DNA of 64,000 nucleotides from an uncultured Verrucomicrobiales bacterium (GTDB taxonomy: Bacteria > Verrucomicrobiota > Verrucomicrobiia > Verrucomicrobiales > Akkermansiaceae). Numbering within the stretch: the stretch's first letter is position 1; each line of letters begins with the position of its first letter. This document shows, in pieces, positions 1-8,194 of this stretch. The DNA lies in assembly GCA_937901085.1 (NCBI GenBank), contig CALCHQ010000103.1, positions 24,161-88,160 on the forward strand, read 5' to 3'. The position numbers and the translations under genes are program-made. Under the pieces are notes generated by a model that was not told where the DNA came from, searched no databases, and saw only the letters and a list, made by a program, of their open reading frames with translations.

Positions 1-342
1 ACCTACAACAGCCACGGGCGTGATATTCAGTTCCTCGATAAAGAGAACTTCGGGGCAACCTACCGCAGCGGTGTCTGGACGATGCAGCATTTCCATACCC
101 ACGACAGTCTCCGCAATCGCCTGCTGGAGTATTTCGAGAACGTGGAAATCAAGGGAAGAGAAAGCGAGGTCCAGCTATACGCCATTGCCAGCCATCCCCG
201 GAAGCAGCCTCGCGCCAAGGTAGAAGAAGCCATCAATGTGGAGTTCAACATGGAATACCCCGGCAACTATCATCACAACATGCACGATGAGCTGGTGGCA
301 GAAATCATGCAAAGTATTGAGCGAGAACGCAGTTTCTTGTAA
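1..342 (+). CDS. 3' end of a phage gene, possibly terminase large subunit (partial)
   Basis: The frame is open from base 1, so the gene starts outside the window. About 113 residues are visible, ending in a charged, Glu/Arg-rich tail (ERERSFL). No nuclease or ATPase motif is visible in the part present. Its place upstream of gpW-like, portal and protease genes is where a lambda-type phage carries its terminase large subunit, but the lysis genes lie between it and the portal. The terminase identity is therefore a guess from position only. Confidence 0.5.
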   Translation, partial: TYNSHGRDIQFLDKENFGATYRSGVWTMQHFHTHDSLRNRLLEYFENVEIKGRESEVQLYAIASHPRKQPRAKVEEAINVEFNMEYPGNYHHNMHDELVAEIMQSIERERSFL

Positions 343-407
343 GCTAAAGCCGATTTTATTTGCAAAATTTGCAGAACTGTGCTATACTGAACAACAAAAC
401 AGACGAC

Positions 408-827
408 ATGATTACGATTCGCACACTAAAGGTCAGCGCCCCCTTTTCCTATCTCTGGTTGAAGCACGTTACCGGGGTAAATCTGGCAGTCCATTGTGCG
501 CATTGCTTGCTGGGGGAATATGACCCTCGTATCAAAGCAAACCTGACCGAAGCCTCGAATATCACGCTGCCGAATGCTCCCTACCACTACCTGTGCGGAG
601 TCAGCCGCCCCTATGTGTGGAGCCGCAACTTCCATCTGGCTTTCCAGGAAAAGGAGGGAAGCCTGTTAACCGTCCAGCGTAACGGCATCTACATCGAGAT
701 TGAAAACGCCGAAGAGGTAAAGTTCAGCATGGCAGATGCCGACCCGAACGACCCTCACTACCGGAGCAAGAACTACCGTACCTGCCGCAACTGGCAGTTT
801 GCTTATAAGATTTCCATGTTGTTGTAA
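408..827 (+). CDS. Hypothetical phage protein
   Basis: A 139-residue protein beginning MITIRTLK. An in-frame ATG 48 bases upstream (360) is less likely because it would add a low-complexity stretch read from the intergenic spacer. It has no signal peptide, membrane segment or motif that I recognise. It follows the partial gene at 1-342 in the same direction and is followed by a strong hairpin, so it probably ends that transcription unit. Function unknown. Confidence 0.6.
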   Translation: MITIRTLKVSAPFSYLWLKHVTGVNLAVHCAHCLLGEYDPRIKANLTEASNITLPNAPYHYLCGVSRPYVWSRNFHLAFQEKEGSLLTVQRNGIYIEIENAEEVKFSMADADPNDPHYRSKNYRTCRNWQFAYKISMLL

Positions 828-830
828 ATA

Positions 831-862
831 GAAATGCCTCCAGTAGCAGCTGGAGGCATTTC
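831..862. terminator. Hairpin after the hypothetical gene at 408-827
   Basis: A perfect 13-bp stem (GAAATGCCTCCAG and its complement) closes a 6-base loop, three bases after the stop codon. There is no clear T-run, so it may act as a weak or Rho-assisted terminator or as an mRNA-stabilising end. Confidence 0.6.
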
Positions 863-966
863 AGGAGAATTTAATCAAGACATTCGCTTCTTGATGGCTT
901 CATTATAAAAGATGTCACTTCGTTGTCAACCCTTTTTTGCCGAGCCCGTGAAATTTCATCATCATG

Positions 967-994
967 CACCCGGCGAGCTGCTACTCGCCGGGTG
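967..994 (-). terminator. GC-rich hairpin downstream of the minus-strand peptide gene
   Basis: An 11-bp perfect stem (CACCCGGCGAG and complement) with a 6-base loop. On the minus strand it follows the stop codon of the small hydrophobic ORF at 1008-1085 by 13 bases, so it fits as its terminator. It could equally serve the plus-strand message, since the stem is symmetric. Confidence 0.5.
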
Positions 995-1007
995 GAGCCG
1001 CAAACGC

Positions 1008-1085
1008 TTATCGGATGAAGTTCATCACAAACAGGATTACCTGTAAAATAAGCATCAGCAACTCTATCATGATGCGAATGTTCAT
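1008..1085 (-). CDS. Small hydrophobic peptide, candidate type I toxin or phage membrane peptide
   Basis: A 25-residue ORF on the minus strand starting MNIRIMIELL and ending FVMNFIR. It is almost one transmembrane helix with Arg or Lys near both ends. A Shine-Dalgarno sequence GGAGGAG lies 10 bases before the ATG, the best-formed one in this stretch, and a GC-rich hairpin follows the stop. The gene runs against the surrounding phage genes. Small single-helix peptides with good ribosome sites resemble type I toxins (Ibs, Fst and Ldr families) or lysis accessory peptides. No antitoxin RNA was identified, so the role is inference. Confidence 0.5.
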   Translation of the reverse strand: MNIRIMIELLMLILQVILFVMNFIR

Positions 1086-1296
1086 GACTAAATAGCTCCT
1101 CCAGTCAGGTTCACTTGCTGTTCCGTCCCATTAAGGACATGTCACATCAGCGGACAGGACTGGTATACTTTCCGCCGAGAGGTGACATGGCCACCCATCA
1201 GCCGAAACTGATAGCGGAAGAGCGCAGGGATTCTACCAGATATACACCTTGCGGGCAAGCCCGGAAGAAAATCGATTTTGACATGCCCCCACTGGC

Positions 1297-1497
1297 ATGT
1301 TCAAGTACATTCTCAATCGACTGACGGAACGCTCCACATGGCTGGGCATCATTGCCCTTGCTACCGCTGGTGGAGCTGTTATTGAAGCGGCTATTGCCGA
1401 GCAGATCATCGCCGCTGGCATGGCGGTGGCTGGTCTGATTGGCGTAGTCACCAAGGATAAAACTGAAACAAAAAAGGAGGACTCCGACAATGGCTGA
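1297..1497 (+). CDS. Small membrane protein, holin-like
   Basis: A 66-residue protein with a hydrophobic central region from about residue 16 to 50, rich in Ala, Gly, Ile and Val, and a very charged tail (KDKTETKKEDSDNG). Size, topology and position directly before the endolysin, with which it overlaps by 8 bases, fit a holin or spanin-type lysis protein. A 7-bp inverted repeat (1281-1287 with 1294-1300) covers its start codon and could limit initiation. No family-specific motif is visible. Confidence 0.6.
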   Translation: MFKYILNRLTERSTWLGIIALATAGGAVIEAAIAEQIIAAGMAVAGLIGVVTKDKTETKKEDSDNG

Positions 1498-2077
1498 TAC
1501 TCTGGCACAGGTACAGAAAGACGTGCGCTTCTGGCAGCGTCTGCTGACCTTTGCCGGGTACAAGCCCGGCAAGGTGGACGGCGTGAATGGTCGCAAGACC
1601 AAAGCCGCCGCCCAGGAGTGGCAGAACGATGCCGAACGCATCAAGGCTGAAATCGGCAGCTTCGATGAGCGCTCCGAGCGTAATATCGCCACGCTTACGC
1701 CCGAGACTCAGCGAGCCGCCCGCATTTGGCTCAAAGCCGCAAAGGCTGTAGCCGATGCCGAGGGCTACGATGTCCGCATCATCTGTGGTACTCGCACCTA
1801 TGCCGAGCAGGATGCGCTCTATCGCAAGCGCCCGCGCGTGACCAAAGCACGCGGTGGCCAGAGCATGCACAACTTCGGCATTGCCTGGGACATCGGTATC
1901 TTCCGGGGCAAAGAATACATTGGCGACCATGCCCTATACGCCAAAGTAGGCAAGCTTTACAATCAGGTGCCGGGCATCACCTGGGGTGGTACGTGGAAAT
2001 CCTTTGTGGATGAACCGCACTACCAGCTCGATAAGTACAGCAGCAGCACTGCTGCCCGCAACGCTTTTGAGGTATGA
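1490..2077 (+). CDS. Phage endolysin, M15-family peptidase with N-terminal peptidoglycan-binding region
   Basis: A 195-residue protein. Residues 5-45 look like a peptidoglycan-binding segment (GYKPGKVDGVNGRKTKAA). The rest is an M15 (VanY / L-Ala-D-Glu peptidase) domain with the zinc motifs SMHNFGIAWD (His and Asp ligands) and DEPHYQL (catalytic Glu-x-x-His). Such enzymes cut the peptide stems of the cell wall at lysis. A good ribosome site (GGAGG) precedes the ATG inside the end of the small membrane gene. The last bases overlap the next gene. Confidence 0.85.
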   Translation: MADTLAQVQKDVRFWQRLLTFAGYKPGKVDGVNGRKTKAAAQEWQNDAERIKAEIGSFDERSERNIATLTPETQRAARIWLKAAKAVADAEGYDVRIICGTRTYAEQDALYRKRPRVTKARGGQSMHNFGIAWDIGIFRGKEYIGDHALYAKVGKLYNQVPGITWGGTWKSFVDEPHYQLDKYSSSTAARNAFEV

Positions 2078-2346
2078 GTGCTAAAGGTCTGTTTACTCGC
2101 GGCTTCACCGAGGGGGAAGTGAAGCAGATACAGGCGACCGCCATGAAGATGCTTTTGGAGGGTAAAACCCTCATGAGCTGGAACGATGGCAGCACGTCTG
2201 TGAGTAAACAGTTCGCCATGCCCGTGGCAGATGTGCTGGAAGAATGTGCCTATGCTCTCCGCTACTTCGAGAAGCAGACTCAGGCTTCCGGCACATCTGA
2301 CCATCCTGCTTCCCTCAGCCATGTTGCATGGCGTTTACCCCTGTAA
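2074..2346 (+). CDS. gpW-like head-tail connector (putative)
   Basis: A 90-residue protein that overlaps the endolysin stop by four bases (ATGA). The core has the gpW pattern: an N-terminal helix, a beta turn containing GK and a short SWNDGS turn, then a long C-terminal helix (VADVLEECAYALRYFEK). In lambda, gpW sits immediately before the portal gene, as here. gpW sits under the portal vertex to stabilise packaged DNA. The last 20 residues (after Gln-Thr) look unrelated to the family. Similarity is by pattern, not alignment. Confidence 0.5.
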   Translation: MSAKGLFTRGFTEGEVKQIQATAMKMLLEGKTLMSWNDGSTSVSKQFAMPVADVLEECAYALRYFEKQTQASGTSDHPASLSHVAWRLPL

Positions 2347-2361
2347 CCCTCTTTTGCTTGT

Positions 2362-3750
2362 ATGAACTTCCTGCAACGTCTCGCCGCCCGCATCTTTTTC
2401 GGTTCGCATTCTGTCTTTGAGTCTGCTAATCGTTCACCCCGGCGTGCGGAAGTCCCCGGAAGTGGCCCGCGCGACACCTCGCTCGACCTGACTCCCGGAG
2501 TCCGCTCGGAGTTGGTACGCCGGAGCCGCTATCTGGTGAAAAACTCCGGCTTCTTGCAGGAGATTGTGGGCAGCATGGCCATGTACTCTATAGGAGACGG
2601 CATCATGCCGCAGCCCGCCAGCAAGGATGCCGCGTGGAACAAGCAAGCCCTCGACTACTTCAACCGATGGGCAAGACATGCGGAAATCACCGGGCGATTC
2701 AACCTTGTTACCTGCCAATACCTCGCCTGTATGGCTCTGGAAGTAGATGGCGAGATGTTTATCCTGAAAACCGAGGAGGACGGAGTGCCGAAGATTCAGC
2801 TTATCGAGACGCACCGTATCGGCAGCACCGAGGAAGACACCACCGAAAGCGCCATCATTGATGGCATCCGCGTAAACGACCTCGGCAAGCCGCTTTCTTA
2901 CCGTCTTTTGTTGGATAACGGCAACCATCGCGACCTTGCATCCCGCGATGTCCTGCACCTCTTTACTCCTATGTCTATCTCCCAGATGCGGGGATATCCG
3001 ACTATTCAGCACAGTATTAACCACATGCTGGATGTTGCCGAACTGCTGGCTCTCGAAAAGCATGCCGTTAAGGATAACGCTGACATCTCTCGTGTTCTCA
3101 AAACTTCCCGAGCAGATGTAGACGATCGGGATTTTCAACTCAATGCCCCCGTTCAGCCCCAGGGAAGCGACCCCGGATTCTTGCAGACCATCCTTGGCGG
3201 TAAGCTGGTGAAGATTCAGCCGGACGAAGCTATCGAGAGCTTCCAGAGCAACCGCCCGAGCCCCACATTCCAAGGCTTCCTTGATTTTCTGCATAGGGAT
3301 AGTGCGCTAGGGCTGTTGCCGTATGAGTTCGCCAGCGATTCGTCCAAAATCGGTGGTGCCGGAGTAAGACTTACCGTGGCGAAAGCCGACCGCAGATTCA
3401 GTCGCAGACAATCCGTGCTTATAGACCGTATGCTTCGCCCGATTTGGCATTTCGTCATCGGGCATGCCATCACGGCGGGCAAACTGCCACCCGCAGAAGA
3501 CTGGACTGAGGTCGATTTCGTCACGCCCCGCCGAGTCACGGTAGATGCCGGGCGCGAAGCTCAGCAGAACCGCGAGGATGTCAAGGCGGGGCTGAAAACC
3601 TTAACTGACCACTTTGCTGAACTTGGCTGCGACATCCACCACGAACTGGAAACCCGCGCCCGCGAGATGGCTCTCGTGAAAGAGATTGCCGCTAAGTACG
3701 GAGTCAGCCCGCAAGACCTGTATCAATCCTTTACCCAGACCACACCATGA
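2362..3750 (+). CDS. Phage portal protein, lambda gpB family
   Basis: A 462-residue protein of the usual length for lambda-type portals. It shows the family layout: a basic N-terminus, the LVRRSRYLVKNSGFLQEIV helix near residues 50-68, a D-G-E-M-F-I-L strand after residue 125, and the HLFTPMSISQMRG segment near 195-215. The portal dodecamer forms the DNA entry vertex of the capsid. It is followed with a 4-base overlap by the protease gene, so the two are translationally coupled. Confidence 0.9.
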   Translation: MNFLQRLAARIFFGSHSVFESANRSPRRAEVPGSGPRDTSLDLTPGVRSELVRRSRYLVKNSGFLQEIVGSMAMYSIGDGIMPQPASKDAAWNKQALDYFNRWARHAEITGRFNLVTCQYLACMALEVDGEMFILKTEEDGVPKIQLIETHRIGSTEEDTTESAIIDGIRVNDLGKPLSYRLLLDNGNHRDLASRDVLHLFTPMSISQMRGYPTIQHSINHMLDVAELLALEKHAVKDNADISRVLKTSRADVDDRDFQLNAPVQPQGSDPGFLQTILGGKLVKIQPDEAIESFQSNRPSPTFQGFLDFLHRDSALGLLPYEFASDSSKIGGAGVRLTVAKADRRFSRRQSVLIDRMLRPIWHFVIGHAITAGKLPPAEDWTEVDFVTPRRVTVDAGREAQQNREDVKAGLKTLTDHFAELGCDIHHELETRAREMALVKEIAAKYGVSPQDLYQSFTQTTP

Positions 3751-4553
3751 TTACCGCCCCCATGCAACCTTGGCTGATAACGCTGGAAGCCTACCGAGAA
3801 CTCTGCACCGTGAACTTTCACTCCCCGGCGCAGGGTAATGGTGTTGACGAAAAGCCTCAACCCTACGAAGTCCGGGATGGACTGGCCACCGTTCGCATTC
3901 ATGGAACAATGCTTCGCCAAGTATCGCATCGTCAGAAATCTATTGCTGCCATCTGCGGGGTACGGCTGTGCTGCATGGAGGAAACCGCCTCAGCGTTGCT
4001 GCAAGCCGCAGCAGATCCGGCAGTACACACCATCCTGCTCGATATAGACTCCCCCGGTGGTACAGTCAATGGAACGCCCGAACTGGCTCAGGTGGTGCGT
4101 ACCATAGCCAAGGACAAGCATGTCTATGCTTTCACCGCTGGGCAATGTTGTTCTGCAGCTTACTGGGTTGCCAGCCAAGCGGATGTCATCTATGCAGCTC
4201 CGTCTGCTACGGTGGGCTCAATCGGTGTCATTCTCCCGGTGGTAGACAGCTCCGCTCTCTATGACCGATGCGGCTTGAAGATGGAAGTATTCTCCGCTGG
4301 TAAGTACAAGAGTACCGGGATGGATGGCACCAGCCTGACGGAAGAACAACGCGACCGCCTTACGCAGCAGGTTAATGCTACCTGGGGAAGATTCAAACAA
4401 GCCGTAACCCGCCGCCGCTCCATCAGCGAAGCCGATATGGAGGGACAGACGTTTTACGGATGGGAAGCACAAAATGAAAAACTAGTAGACGCAATAGTCA
4501 TATCGCGTTCTACACTTCAACAAAAAATAGGAAAACGGCATCTAACTACATGA
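3747..4553 (+). CDS. Prohead protease, S49 (SppA/ClpP-like) family, gpC-like
   Basis: A 268-residue serine peptidase. The family motifs are the oxyanion strand DIDSPGG (about residues 94-100), the nucleophile region GQCCSAAYW (Ser near 136) and the catalytic lysine in SAGKYKSTG (near 187). In lambda-type phages this enzyme processes portal, scaffold and itself during head maturation. The family part ends at NEKLVDAIV; the last 17 residues (from ISRSTLQQK) look unlike the family and are next to the inverted cargo gene. The natural C-terminus may have been altered by that insertion. Confidence 0.88.
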   Translation: MITAPMQPWLITLEAYRELCTVNFHSPAQGNGVDEKPQPYEVRDGLATVRIHGTMLRQVSHRQKSIAAICGVRLCCMEETASALLQAAADPAVHTILLDIDSPGGTVNGTPELAQVVRTIAKDKHVYAFTAGQCCSAAYWVASQADVIYAAPSATVGSIGVILPVVDSSALYDRCGLKMEVFSAGKYKSTGMDGTSLTEEQRDRLTQQVNATWGRFKQAVTRRRSISEADMEGQTFYGWEAQNEKLVDAIVISRSTLQQKIGKRHLTT

Positions 4554-4555
4554 TA

Positions 4556-5494
4556 CTAATATTTTTGCATATAAAAGGAATTACGAAGCGAATAAAATTT
4601 GTCGAGAGATTCTTGTGTAACGAACTCTAATTCCACATCATTTTTTTGCAATAATATTCTATGTGATTTGAACTTATTTGAGTACTGTTCAATTTCTTTT
4701 TCCTCTACTACTACAAGTAGAATGACGCTACATTGTCTGCCTGTTTTTGAATGATAATAGTCGCGATTTTTAGCGAGTGTTTTAATAGTTCTCTCAAAAA
4801 AACGCACCAAGCCTCTGCCTGTTTTTACTTCGTATATTATATCGCTCCCTCCACGCATTACTTTTGGCATGGCAATAATATCAACGCACGCTTCGTTTGA
4901 AAGTCGGACATTTTTATAAATGTCATAATTTTTACCTAGCTGATATCTTATTAATTCTCCACAAGCATCTTCAATTATTTCTCCTTCATGTCTGAAAGAA
5001 GGGGGCAATTGCTGATTATCGTATAAAAATTGTTTATTCCCTCTCTTAGTCGTTTCTTTAATGCGAGTATTCTCTGATTCTATGTTTTGTCCTGTCAGCA
5101 CTGCTGTAGCTTTTTCATCTCCATCGATGCTCTTAGGACATCCTATAGGTTCTTGACTGTCTTCTACGTTCTTGTGTGCAATAATCTCGTTTATTGTTTC
5201 CTTGTATTTCCAGTGATATAAGCCTTTTATTATAAAATATACGCCTGTGCCTATACATCCGGCATATAAAACAAAAAGAGTGCACCAATGAGAAAAAAAG
5301 GCATAGGTATTCATTTTTCGTTCAAACGCTATTCGAATCCCTTCTGGATAGGTAGTGACAATATCCTGCCCAACGAACAAGCCAAATTCATTTGATAGTA
5401 TTAAATATGAATAAACAAAAGGGAAAAGGAGTAGCAGCACGCCAAAGGACACCTTGAACTTATATGTGTTTTCGAATTGCAAATTACTTATCAT
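4556..5494 (-). CDS. Membrane-anchored PD-(D/E)XK nuclease-like protein (phage cargo gene)
   Basis: A 312-residue protein on the strand opposite the head genes and clearly more AT-rich than them. It has two transmembrane helices (about 15-34 and 65-91) joined by a short extracytoplasmic loop, a variable linker, and a C-terminal domain (about 165-290). That domain has the restriction-like core: Glu in EDACGELI, Asp205 in VDIIAM and Glu222-Val-Lys224. It lies between protease and scaffold, convergent with the protease (2-base gap), and has its own promoter. Membrane plus nuclease suggests exclusion of incoming phage DNA or another defence role; this is inference. A Mrr/NERD-like protein is the alternative. 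Confidence 0.75.
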   Translation of the reverse strand: MISNLQFENTYKFKVSFGVLLLLFPFVYSYLILSNEFGLFVGQDIVTTYPEGIRIAFERKMNTYAFFSHWCTLFVLYAGCIGTGVYFIIKGLYHWKYKETINEIIAHKNVEDSQEPIGCPKSIDGDEKATAVLTGQNIESENTRIKETTKRGNKQFLYDNQQLPPSFRHEGEIIEDACGELIRYQLGKNYDIYKNVRLSNEACVDIIAMPKVMRGGSDIIYEVKTGRGLVRFFERTIKTLAKNRDYYHSKTGRQCSVILLVVVEEKEIEQYSNKFKSHRILLQKNDVELEFVTQESLDKFYSLRNSFYMQKY

Positions 5495-5526
5495 CTCGGT
5501 GAATTGTTGCTGGTTTCACTACAATC

Positions 5527-5554
5527 AGTCTATCAAAACAGCTTTTTTTTACAA
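5527..5554 (-). promoter_or_regulatory. Putative promoter of the membrane nuclease gene
   Basis: On the minus strand TTGTAA (-35) and TAGACT (-10) are separated by 16 bases, about 33 bases before the ATG at 5494. The promoter would let the cargo gene be expressed in the lysogen when the head genes are silent. Confidence 0.45.
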
Positions 5555-5590
5555 GCAAATTGTTATGCTTAAAGTTATTGTTCTGTGAGC

Positions 5591-6022
5591 ATGCTTTTTG
5601 ACACCCCCCCCACAGATATGGAAACACTCGATGAACAACTCGATGCAGCCAACGCGCGTCTGACCGAGCAGAGCGAGAAACTCGCAGCGTTGGAAAAGGA
5701 AATCGCCACCTTACAGGCAACCAACGAAGAGCTGTCGGACAACCTGACGCACACGAAGGAGCAGCTTGCAAGCGTGGAGGGGGCATATCGCAAAGCCCTC
5801 GAAGAAGTGCAGCAGCTCAAGGCAGAAGCAAAGAGTGCCGAAGAGCGGGCTGCGGAGTATTACGGCAAGCCCGCCGCTGCTCAGCCTGTCACCGCCAAGG
5901 GTGACCCGGATGTGCGCCCGGTAAGCGAACGCTTTGCTGCCATCAAAGACCCGGCAGCACAGACCGCTTTCCTGCGTTCCCTGAGCGATGCCGAACGAGC
6001 CGAACTTTACAACAACCTCTAA
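5591..6022 (+). CDS. Phage scaffold protein (putative)
   Basis: About 143 residues; GTG at 5585 and ATG at 5618 are other possible starts. The middle is one long coiled coil (QLDAANARLTEQSEKLAALE and on to residue ~95), followed by a linker rich in Pro and Ala and a helical C-terminus (FLRSLSDAERAELYNNL). A highly helical, charged protein between protease and major capsid gene is the usual place for an internal scaffold such as lambda Nu3. The start region directly follows the inverted cargo gene and its start may have been remodelled. Confidence 0.65.
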   Translation: MLFDTPPTDMETLDEQLDAANARLTEQSEKLAALEKEIATLQATNEELSDNLTHTKEQLASVEGAYRKALEEVQQLKAEAKSAEERAAEYYGKPAAAQPVTAKGDPDVRPVSERFAAIKDPAAQTAFLRSLSDAERAELYNNL

Positions 6023-6038
6023 CCCAGAACTCACCATT

Positions 6039-6941
6039 ATGGCTAATACACTCACAGACCTTAAGGACGTACGCATCGCACAGGCGGCTCTCATGCCGTG
6101 GATGACCGAGCTGATGCCGCTTTCCATCTTCTCCACCAACTTCGGACCGACCTCTGCCGACAAGGGCGATACAGTCAAGGTTCCGGTGGTAGGCGCACCG
6201 TCTCCGTCCTCCGACTTCGATGGCAACTATGTGAAGAACATTGACAGCGAGGCAAGCACCATTCCGGTGGTGCTCAACAAGCACAAGTTCAAGACTGTTC
6301 ACATGACCGCCAAGGAAGCCGCCACTACGGCAGTCCCCCTGTTGGAGAAGCTGGTGTCCACCGCTGCCCAGCAGCTCGCCATTGACGTACTCACGGACAT
6401 TTTCAGCGCCATCAAGAAGAATCAGTTTGCAACAGCTACCGATGTAGCCTCTGCGGAGGATTTTTCCTATAAGACCGTGCTGAAAATCCGTGAAGCCTGC
6501 AACAAGGTAAAGATGCCGAAAGCCGGGCGTTCTCTGGTACTTAACACCAGTCTTAATACCGCCTTGCTGGCAGACGATATCGTATCCCGCAGCTTCATCA
6601 CCAATCTGGCACAGCCGGGCGTGGTAGAAGCCCGCATCAACCGACTGGCCGGGCTCAACGTGTACGAGACGGACTGCGTGCCGGACAACGGCGAAAACCT
6701 CGCCGGGTTCGTCACCCATCCCTCGGCTATGGCCGTAGCCATGCGCTACCTCCAGCCCATCGCCAACTATGATGAAGCCGGAGCCGTGACCGACCCTGTC
6801 ACCGGGCTGACCTTTGGCTACCTGCGCTACACGGATACGACCTCCAACAAGGTGTATATCACGCTGGAATGCCTGTACGGCTATCAGGTTATCCGACCTG
6901 CAGCTTTGCAGCGTATCACCGTAACCCCTGCTGCTTCCTGA
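6039..6941 (+). CDS. Major capsid protein
   Basis: A 300-residue protein starting MANTLTDLKD; an upstream in-frame ATG at 5988 lies inside the scaffold gene and is unlikely. It has the features of phage coat proteins: an N-terminal arm, the GDTVKVPVVG strand, KLVSTAAQQLAIDVL helix, SLVLNTSLNTALLAD (the ligand-exchange style P-domain), and a C-terminal TFGYLRYTDTTSNKVYITLECLYGYQV strand pair. Its position after protease and scaffold agrees. It resembles P22/HK97-fold coat proteins by layout only. Confidence 0.8.
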   Translation: MANTLTDLKDVRIAQAALMPWMTELMPLSIFSTNFGPTSADKGDTVKVPVVGAPSPSSDFDGNYVKNIDSEASTIPVVLNKHKFKTVHMTAKEAATTAVPLLEKLVSTAAQQLAIDVLTDIFSAIKKNQFATATDVASAEDFSYKTVLKIREACNKVKMPKAGRSLVLNTSLNTALLADDIVSRSFITNLAQPGVVEARINRLAGLNVYETDCVPDNGENLAGFVTHPSAMAVAMRYLQPIANYDEAGAVTDPVTGLTFGYLRYTDTTSNKVYITLECLYGYQVIRPAALQRITVTPAAS

Positions 6942-6943
6942 CT

Positions 6944-7246
6944 ATGAGTCTTGCCGATGAAATGAGCGCCGACTTCCTGAGCATTCATCAGGATTTACCT
7001 GACTACATCAGCATCGGCAGGAAACGAGTGCCGGCATTGGTCAACGAGGGCTCGCTGGCAGCGGAGCTGGAGCTGGGAGGCTTTTCTCCCACCCGCTCCC
7101 TGTCGGTGAGAGTCCGGCGAAGCGACCTGTCGTCCACCCCTGCGGTGGGCGACTTGCTCTATTACGAGGGCATATCCTTTCGCATAGAAAGCATGAGCGT
7201 CAAGAAATCAACCCCATTCATCTCTCTGGAATGTCTGCAACAGTAA
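6944..7246 (+). CDS. Head-tail joining protein (putative)
   Basis: A 100-residue protein beginning MSLADEMSAD two bases after the capsid stop. It has a helical N-terminus followed by a small beta-rich domain (TRSLSVRVRRSDL, GDLLYYEGISFRIESM) like the barrel of lambda FII/gp10-type connectors. It overlaps the next gene by 16 bases. The family cannot be fixed from the sequence alone. Confidence 0.5.
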   Translation: MSLADEMSADFLSIHQDLPDYISIGRKRVPALVNEGSLAAELELGGFSPTRSLSVRVRRSDLSSTPAVGDLLYYEGISFRIESMSVKKSTPFISLECLQQ

Positions 7247-7788
7247 CCATCAATTCTGCATCCCTCGACCGCAAGCTCGCCAAATTTGCGATTCTGGGAC
7301 AGAAAACTCTCGAAGATGCGCTCCTTGAGGGAGCAAAACGCTTCACGACTCAGGCTGTACGCAATACCATGCCCATGATTCTGAGCAAGAATCCTTCTGC
7401 AGTTAAAAGCGAATGGACGAATCGAATCACACACTACTTCGAGACGCACCGCATCACCCGGAAAGGCTATCGTAAGGATGCCGCTTTGCGGAAATTGCTT
7501 GCCAAGAAAAAGAAAAGCCTGGGGCGAGAAGCCGCCGGATGGAATGCAGCCGCGAGCAAGCTCAAAGCAACGCGCATTCCCGCCTGGGTGAAACGACATG
7601 GAATTGCAGAGGGTGCTTGCCGCATCACGCGCAAGAAATACCGTATTACCATCATCGTCACCAACTCCGTACCCTACAATGAAGCCATGACCATGCGCCG
7701 GGCTGCGTATGTGCTGGATAAGGTAGAGAAAGGCTTTGCCGGGAACCTGCGAGCCCTGAAACGCAAATTGATTCGCTCCTGCCGATGA
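7231..7788 (+). CDS. Tail completion or minor tail protein (gpZ/HK97 gp10-like, putative)
   Basis: A 185-residue, strongly basic protein. It begins with an amphipathic N-terminus, has a helix FTTQAVRNTMPMI, a long Lys/Arg-rich segment and a terminal VPYNEAMTMRRAAYVLDKV segment similar to the 'YA..vE.G' end of gp10/Z proteins. Position between connector and the tail-terminator-like gene supports this. It overlaps the next gene by four bases. Confidence 0.5.
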   Translation: MSATVTINSASLDRKLAKFAILGQKTLEDALLEGAKRFTTQAVRNTMPMILSKNPSAVKSEWTNRITHYFETHRITRKGYRKDAALRKLLAKKKKSLGREAAGWNAAASKLKATRIPAWVKRHGIAEGACRITRKKYRITIIVTNSVPYNEAMTMRRAAYVLDKVEKGFAGNLRALKRKLIRSCR

Positions 7789-8186
7789 ACACGCATTCCA
7801 TAACCGAGACTATTCGCACCTGTTTGCTACAGATTCACCCGGAGCTGGAGATTCATACGCCTATCAGTAACGGGGAGCTTGTTGCTCCCTACGTCTTGTT
7901 GAGCTGTGTAGCAGATGAAGAACTGATTCCCGGCAACAGGACATGGGAATGCTCGCTGGTGCTTTCGCTGCATAGTGCCGCTCATGACGAAGCCGAAACG
8001 ACCATGCGGGAACAATTTTCCTCTCTTTGCACCACTTTGGGCAAAAAAACTACTCGTGAGTCAGTCAACGAAGCTGCTCCTGATTTTATTCTATACAGTT
8101 TGAGCTTGCGGAATAGTGAAGAACCTCAGGCTCAGGAAAACACCTTTATCCAGACCGCTATCCTTCGCATAGTGGTACAATTCTGA
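7785..8186 (+). CDS. Tail terminator-like protein (putative)
   Basis: A 133-residue protein with the alpha/beta layout of lambda gpU-type tail terminators: an N-terminal helix (SITETIRTCLLQI), a short PYVLLSC strand, a WECSLVLSLHS strand, a helix and a final strand (TAILRIVVQF). It is translationally coupled to the previous gene. Function is inferred from gene order and size. Confidence 0.45.
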   Translation: MNTHSITETIRTCLLQIHPELEIHTPISNGELVAPYVLLSCVADEELIPGNRTWECSLVLSLHSAAHDEAETTMREQFSSLCTTLGKKTTRESVNEAAPDFILYSLSLRNSEEPQAQENTFIQTAILRIVVQF

Positions 8187-8194
8187 CCGATTTC

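Noticed and set aside
1115..1324. 69-residue plus-strand frame before the holin-like gene
   Set aside because: No ribosome site, odd composition, and it overlaps the small membrane gene; likely chance.
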